Below are positions 58,555-64,000 of a stretch of 64,000 bases of DNA, one piece after another (position 1 is the first letter of the stretch; each line of letters starts with the position of its first letter). The position numbers and the translations under genes were made by a program. This stretch comes from Ceriagrion tenellum (taxonomy: Eukaryota > Arthropoda > Insecta > Odonata > Coenagrionidae). Where the stretch lies: contig OY720632.1 of NCBI GenBank assembly GCA_963169105.1, positions 189,720,448 to 189,784,447 of the forward strand, given 5' to 3'. The notes under the pieces were generated by a model. It saw nothing but the letters and a program-made list of their open reading frames with translations, searched no databases and had not been told where the DNA came from.

Positions 58555-59600
58555 GTAAGCAGTTAAATAACATCAGATATTCACAAAATTGCATGTAATT
58601 TTTTGCTTAATGAAGAATGACTGTAAAATCCTGTTTTAATGCATCACAGAATACCATGGTTTTGTATAGACATACTTTGGGTCTGAGCTTGTCCCCAAAT
58701 GTTATCAGTTAATTTTTCTCTTTTACTGGCTTTGTATTGGACTGAACACAAGCCATTCGATTCTTTCAGGATTCAATATATGATTATAAGGTCTCACCAG
58801 ATCCATCATTGTTTGTCAGAAATGTTACAAGTTTGTGTGTTCAAGTTTCCCTTATCAATCATTGTTATTTCTACTATGTACTGCCCTTGAGTATCTGCAC
58901 TTACAATTTGTGCTCTCTGTAAATTTGCCAAACAGCTCCCGGCCCCTCAGATTCAAATTGATGCAGTGCCATGAAATAAACAATTATGTACTAAGCTTCA
59001 CCAACTGTAGAAAATGATTCAATATTCTGTGGTTGCCTTAGGGTGTTCTATCTTCAATTTTTCTGTTACTACACTGTATAAAATGACTTAGCAATGCTAA
59101 CTTTGGATAGTATTTCACTAACAGATTCAAGACACTTTTAACCAGTTAAATGTCAACAAATATGTGCTGCATGGTTATCAATGACACTATTTTCATGATA
59201 TTTTGAGCTGTATTGTTTATATCTTTATACTGTTTGTTAAATTATTTGTCGAACACGCTGACCCTACAAAGTTTTGTGCAGAATCCTCACTTAATCAATA
59301 TTTACAACTACATTTTAATTGGATGATCATCCTTGCAGTCAGACTCTTGCAGGCATGTGTCATTCCCTTTTCCTTTGGGCAATTGCTGTTGCATAGTTGT
59401 TAATGAAAAAAGCCACAATATGCCTTTATTACTCTGTATCCTTAATGAATTACAGCTATAAATTCTGCTAATTACTAGGGAATTTCAGGAAGCAGCCAAA
59501 CAATGAGGTGCCACTTGATTCAGCAACCAGGCATATATAGACTGTCCAGTTAACTGTGGGTCATTTTTGACCTCTAACATATGACACTTCAGTTCATATG
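58555..59600 (+). other. MSH6 intron 10, left part
   Basis: No coding signal or known repeat identified. Confidence 0.5.
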
Positions 59601-60160
59601 ATGTTGATGAAATTTGGCACAAGACAAGGCCAATGTTTTGATCGTCAAGTCTATCACCATCAGGACTGAATGTCATGCCTGTCTACACTGCCTAAGTACA
59701 CACTGCCCCATTGATCGCGTATCAGTTTTGGCTCTAATTTTAGAAACTTCAGTTTTAAATTTCCACGAAAAAAGTCTGACTTTTAGTATCTCAAATTTTT
59801 TAACATTGAAATTCTATAAGGCAAAATATGAATTTTGATTTGGACCCCATTCTGGATTCAAAATGTGAAATTTACAAAATTTTATATTCACCCAATGAAA
59901 CATATGACCTTCATCTAGTCTTGTGCTAAATTTCATCAGTGTCACACAAAGTGAAATTTCTAAAATTGGAGTCAAAACTGACATACTATCAATGGGTCGG
60001 TCTGTACTTAGTCGTACTTGACAGGCATGACATTTAGCCCTGATGATGATGGACTTGACCATCAAAACATTGGCAGCAATGCAGACATTAACACATGGGA
60101 GATCTTGAATAGACCTCAATAACATAACCCACCAGGAAAGCCTCCTATATTTCTTCATTC
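59601..60160. repeat. Inverted pair of Penelope-terminal-like sequences
   Basis: Arm 59630-59750 and arm 59951-60073 are imperfect reverse complements of each other (about 80-85 per cent by eye). Each carries a CTGATG...ATCAAAAC block resembling the hammerhead end of a Penelope element (plus-strand CTGATGA at 60040-60046), with AAAAC in place of GAAAC. About 200 bases lie between the arms. Confidence 0.75.
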
Positions 60161-60366
60161 ATGTGTGGCTCTGTGCAAATAAATCATTGTTATCCCATGA
60201 TGTCTGTATTTCTTTTTGGGGTTTTTTTTAATGAAACCATGTCTTTAGAAGAGTAGCTTGCTTAAGAGTTTGTTAGTATTTAAGTGCCAGTGTTAGTGCA
60301 CGTAGAAGAACAATCAATTTTACTTTTTTCCATACTCAATTTTTTTGTTCATTTGAAAAAATCCAG

Positions 60367-60566
60367 ATGATCCATTGGGTATGACTCCAAGGAATGGCAG
60401 TGAATTGGCTATCCAGTGTCTTGGTGGACTTACATGGTACCTGCAGCGTTGTTGCATTGATCAGCAACTATTCTCCATGAGAACTTTCCAGGTCTTCACT
60501 CCAGTTGATGTAAAACCTGATGAATCCAAGAATGAAGAGGCTGTTTACAAGTTGGGTCGTTTTATG
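60367..60566 (+). CDS. MSH6: MSH6 exon 11 (core domain)
   Basis: Acceptor aaaaaatccag, donor ATG|GTAATT, phase 1 in and phase 0 out. It encodes ELAIQCLGGLTWYLQRCCID, QQLFSMRTFQVFTPVDV and EEAVYKLGRFM. Confidence 0.96.
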
Positions 60567-61490
60567 GTAATTATATCCACAACATAATCTCATGTTCTTG
60601 TATCCTCTTCCTTGACCGGGTGAAACAGGGAAAATGGGAACGTCTAAACATCAGGTGGGAAATTTACTCTTTTTGCTGAAGTTTTGAATAGTGAAGTCAA
60701 AACATATTCATTTTCAGAAGAATGATATGCTACAGTCTTCTGTGTAGTCTGTTTTGCATTGATCTTTAAAAATTTTAAATAAAACTTTGTAAAAAAAACT
60801 TCTTGCATGAGTTGCAACTGATGAACTTGGGGATTGGTCGTTAGTCATTTCCTAACATTGAAATTTTCTCTCATCACTACTCTTCTGCATTCATGGGTTT
60901 CAATTACAGATATAGGTTCAGCAACCTGCAAACTTGGGAAAATTCTGGGAAATTTTTTTTCTTGGAAAACTGAAATTTTCAGGGAATAACTTTTTCCCAA
61001 AAAGCCCTGACAGGGTTGTAAAAGACTTTTTATTTGCGCAGTCGAAAGTTGAGGCTAAAATAGAAATATGAACTATGTCCCTTCAATTTTTTACAGCCAG
61101 TATATATGCTTATAAGCCCTCTAAAAGAGGCAAAATTTTACATTGTGCTGAAACTCCCAGCCGCCATGTTGGTTGGACAGTGACATCACAAGACAATACC
61201 ATATCGCCCCAGCCACAGCTTAATTTGCTGTGTTGAGGGAAACTGCTATGTAGCATTATATTTGTGATCGGGAAAATGTTTCAATAGACTGAAAGATTTT
61301 AAATGAAGTGGTGTGAATGGTGTATTGTCCCTTAGCATTGATTCAAATGCTTAAATAAGGATTTCTTTTGTAGTAAAAGTAGATTATTTACGTATAAAAA
61401 TTGTAAAATACAGGAGAAAAATGGTGGTCATTAGGCTGTATCACCATTGGAGAGTCAGCTTGATGGGAAAGATAGAACCAAATGTTTTTG
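60567..61490 (+). other. MSH6 intron 11, left part
   Basis: 60930-61015 contains AAATTTTC/GGGAAA words like those at 34735-34790. No gene seen. Confidence 0.45.
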
Positions 61491-62030
61491 TCTTAACGTC
61501 TTTACCTCGCTCTGGTTAGGCCGCACCTCGAATACGCCGCAAACATTTGGGACCCTGATCATAAAGATTTAACCAAAAAAATCAATAAAATACAAATAAA
61601 AGCAGCATGCTTCATTAAAAACTACTGCAAGTGTGCATATAGTGTCTCACAACTTTTAGAGGGATTAAGATGGGAGCCCCTAGAGACTCTGAGGCTTCAC
61701 GCTAGGGTTAGGTTGCTTGAGAAATTTAGAACTGCTGTTTTTCAGAGCGACACAGAGAATATTATCATGACACCTCACTTCACCACTAGGTCTGACAGAT
61801 GCGATATAATAAGAGAGAGAGTCTGCTGAAGAGACGGTACAAGAACTCATTCTTTCTGCATGCAATAAGTGACCACAATTGAGCTCCACTAAATACACTC
61901 CAATAATACACGTCACCATTTCACCTCTCAAAACCTTACATCTTAACACGGCTGGTGACGTAACACCACCTGCCACATGCCCATGAGGTGGCTCGCAGGG
62001 TATTATGTAGATGTAGATTAGGGCCAATTT
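61491..62030 (+). mobile_element. Jockey-like LINE 3' end (longer copy)
   Basis: The plus strand encodes, with frameshifts, RPHLEYAANIWDPDHKDLTK, KINKIQIKAACFIKN, SVSQLLEGLRWEPLETLRL and a DRCDIIRER tail, the conserved C-terminus of Jockey/CR1-type LINE proteins. An untranslated tail follows and ends at TATTATGTAGATGTAGATTAGG. 61645-62015 matches 39805-40175. Confidence 0.85.
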
Positions 62031-62719
62031 AAATCGGGCAGGGAGGGACTTCGAAGGACATTTATATCCGGCATTTCAAGGTTAAGCAAAAACTTCTAAT
62101 TTAGTTAGAGAAAGATATTGTTCTAATATTAATGAATAAAAAAAGTCATATGTGAGATTACATGGAAGTTTTTAATAAAACATAAAATTGCTCCTTCTAT
62201 ATACCTAAAAATAGTATCGTCTAAAAAGGCCTTTTTCCCTATATTTTTACTTACTTTAGATTAGCTTATTTATAAATGGCATGTTATATTTTTTATATGC
62301 GAATTAGCTTTTTAGATATCATACCATAAGGAGGATGTGAGATAGAGTCAATTGGCAGCTTATGCTTTGCCCCGCTCACTACAACTATCGGTGCCCGCAG
62401 GATAGTCATCGTGTATTGGCTTCTCATCAGTTGAACATAATTGTTCCAATGTTATTAACAATGCTTGCTTGGTTGCTAAAAAAAATCTCCATTTTTTCTG
62501 TTTTCCTTGGCATAATACATTTTCATGTCATCATTTCTCAAAACTGTTCCTTTTGAAGTGGTCTGTTCATTTGTCCCATATTTAATGTTTGAACTCACAT
62601 TGCTTCATTGTGAAGAAGTAACTTCTTTTAAATGTTGCAGTGACTTTGACATAATTAATTAAATATCCCATTCTTCATTCGAAGTTGTTTTAAAAAATTT
62701 CATTCTTTTCATTTTCAAG
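62031..62719 (+). other. End of MSH6 intron 11
   Basis: No recognisable element; ordinary intron ending in a cattttcaag acceptor. Confidence 0.5.
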
Positions 62720-62982
62720 GTGCTAGATGGTATAACAATTGAGAACCTGGACTTACTGTCTGATTCTGATTGTTCGCTGATGTCTCGTCTGAATAATTGC
62801 TGTACAGCCTTTGGCCAGCGCCTGTTGAGGCAGTGGGTGTCTGCTCCTCTCTGTGATGTGAACTCGATCCTGCTACGTCAGAGGGCAGTTGAGTGGCTTT
62901 TGTCACCTCATGGTCAGAAGGTTGCTAAAGAAGCCAAAGAAAAACTCGCTGGGCTTCCAGACTTGGAACGAATGTTAAGCGC
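62720..62982 (+). CDS. MSH6: MSH6 exon 12 (core/lever domain)
   Basis: Acceptor ttcattttcaag, donor AGCGC|GTAAGT, phase 0 in and phase 2 out. It encodes VLDGITIENLDLL, NNCCTAFGQRLLRQWVSAPL, RQRAVEWLL and LAGLPDLERMLSA, the part where the levers leave the core. The next exon lies beyond the window. Confidence 0.97.
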
Positions 62983-63377
62983 GTAAGTTTGGAGGGTTCT
63001 CAAGACTTTTCTATATTCAACATCATTGCCATCATGTCTGATAGTATTTGAAAGTTCATCCATTCCTCAACTAACACTGTCTATCTCCAACAATAAATTA
63101 TCCATGGGAAAACCTGTTTTTAAAATACAGCATCTGTGAATGAAGTACCTAATCTGCTCTGAGAAACTAAAATCATGGGTAGTATGTTGAAATAGTAATA
63201 AAAATTACAGCACCATTATCAACAATAACTCTTGCTCTACAAGAACCAATGTCACTGTGAGTGACAACTTAGTTGTACCTAAGATTTTTATATTTCATTT
63301 TCTGTTGTTCTTCTTTCTTCCTGCTAATGATTTTCAAGACAGTAACTGAAATGTGAAAAACTTAAACGGAGGCTCTG

Positions 63378-63540
63378 TTAACCCTTTCGCGCCTAGTGTT
63401 GGCTATGGCCGACGCGAATTTTCCTATGCAAATGAACGAATGTCTGCTATGGCCGATGGAGAAAAACCAATGCTAAAGACCTAATGTCGGGTATGGCCGA
63501 CGCAAGAGAAGTGACCAATACGGGAGCAATAATCCTAGGT
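63378..63540 (+). mobile_element. piggyBac-type terminus with three GGCTATGGCCGA repeats
   Basis: TTAACCCTTTCGCGCC starts at 63378. Three degenerate copies of TGTYGGSTATGGCCGAYG follow, near 63397, 63441 and 63484. The partner end was not found. Confidence 0.45.
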
Positions 63541-63666
63541 ATGCAGTAAACCCTTGCGACCCAGCTTAGGGGCAGCCCAGACCCTTTCTCGGCAAGTGAG
63601 CTCGACCCTCTGCATCATTAGTGTCTTATATCCATGTTTAAAATGTGATCCTTAGACAAATAAAAA

Positions 63667-63690
63667 TATCTATCTATCTATCTATTAGTA
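63667..63690. repeat. (TATC)n microsatellite
   Basis: Five to six copies of TATC in a row inside MSH6 intron 12. Confidence 0.85.
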
Positions 63691-64000
63691 GCCCTCCTTG
63701 CTGCATGAATACGCAGTTAATTTTCTGTATTTGCAGTGGTTTTTCGAGTCCGTTATTTTTTCACTCAACAAAATTTTACCTTTATGAAGAGAATTATTTG
63801 TTTTTTGTTGAGTCTTAGCAAATTCCAAACTAATTTCTAGAGTTGATAGTAACGGAGTTTTTGTGTGGAATTCTCAATAGTTTGAGCTCTAAATAGAACT
63901 AAATTTGTTAATATTAACGCTAGAATTTCGTTTAAAATTGTAAAATGCTCAGAATAACCTTAGAAATTCATATAAAAGTATAAGTTTTTGAAGTATGCAG
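63691..64000 (+). other. MSH6 intron 12, to window end
   Basis: AT-rich, no feature seen. Confidence 0.5.

Larger units (their letters stand above)
16117..64000 (+). other. MSH6: MSH6 gene, 5' part (12 exons seen, continues past the window)
   Basis: MSH6 pairs with MSH2 to form MutS-alpha, which binds base mismatches and small loops in nuclear DNA and starts excision repair. The exons seen give about 670 residues. Residues 3-10 (KNTLFNYF) are a PCNA-interacting motif. Residues 50-190 are acidic/basic and low-complexity. Domain I begins near 215 and contains GKFYELYHMDA with the mismatch-wedging Phe278 and Glu280 of the Phe-x-Glu motif, then VARVEQTETP. Domain II covers roughly 360-440. The core begins near 580 with LDGITIENLDLL and TAFGQRLLRQWVSAPL. 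The Walker ATPase lies outside. Human MSH6 has a PWWP domain between PIP box and domain I; nothing like it is present here. Introns range from 92 bases to 12.9 kb. Confidence 0.95.

Noticed and set aside
1..64000. CRISPR arrays, rRNA genes or bacterial operons
   Set aside because: No regularly spaced repeats with unique spacers, no rRNA wording and no compact gene clusters; the window is eukaryotic.

Overview
The window looks like a nuclear chromosome segment of a large, AT-rich, transposon-laden arthropod genome, probably an insect. The coding sequence is broken by GT...AG introns of up to about 13 kb. The repeats are Penelope-like elements, Jockey-like and RTE-like LINEs, piggyBac, Tc1/mariner, Tigger/pogo and CMC/EnSpm-like DNA transposons, and tRNA-derived SINEs. 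There is no bacterial-style operon, CRISPR array or rRNA gene, and the species cannot be fixed from this sequence.

The one clearly conserved host gene is MSH6, the mismatch-recognition partner of MSH2 in MutS-alpha. It runs on the + strand from the ATG at 16117 past the right end of the window. Twelve exons with consistent splice phases were found. They encode about 670 residues: a PIP box, an acidic and basic disordered tail, MutS domain I with the Phe-x-Glu mismatch-reading motif, domain II, and the start of the core/lever region. The clamp and ATPase parts lie beyond 64000. No PWWP domain is visible. Two E2F-type sites lie just upstream of the ATG. A second host gene may end at 7271-7426 with a glycine-rich last exon that I cannot name.

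Layout. 1-7260: an inverted Penelope remnant, an RTE 3' tail, a SINE and a dead Tc1/mariner. 7271-10000: the possible terminal exon and downstream sequence. 10250-14800: Penelope, piggyBac and CMC/EnSpm-like remnants. 15930-16488: MSH6 promoter and exons 1-2. 16489-29392 (intron 2): a possible 6-kb TIR element (18109-24082) carrying a decayed multi-exon gene with a DUF4806-like C-terminus, itself invaded by a 2.1-kb element with a 7-bp target duplication and by MITEs; then a rearranged Penelope pair with hammerhead-ribozyme motifs. 29393-46424: exons 3-6 with a Penelope fragment, a nested MITE, and a dense TE pile-up in intron 6. 46425-62982: exons 7-12 with piggyBac, Tigger and LINE copies in the introns. 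62983-64000: start of intron 12.

The most notable material is non-genic. A well-formed hammerhead motif lies at 27119-27175, with relatives at 24516-24561, 44305-44355, 55839-55999, 57965-58005 and 60030-60080. Three of these follow a TATATAAG-type promoter, as expected of Penelope pseudo-LTRs. The other is the 18109-24082 element with its cargo-like gene and two TATCGATA motifs in an exact inverted repeat. Coordinates of decayed elements are approximate. All family names come from reading motifs by eye, not from searches.
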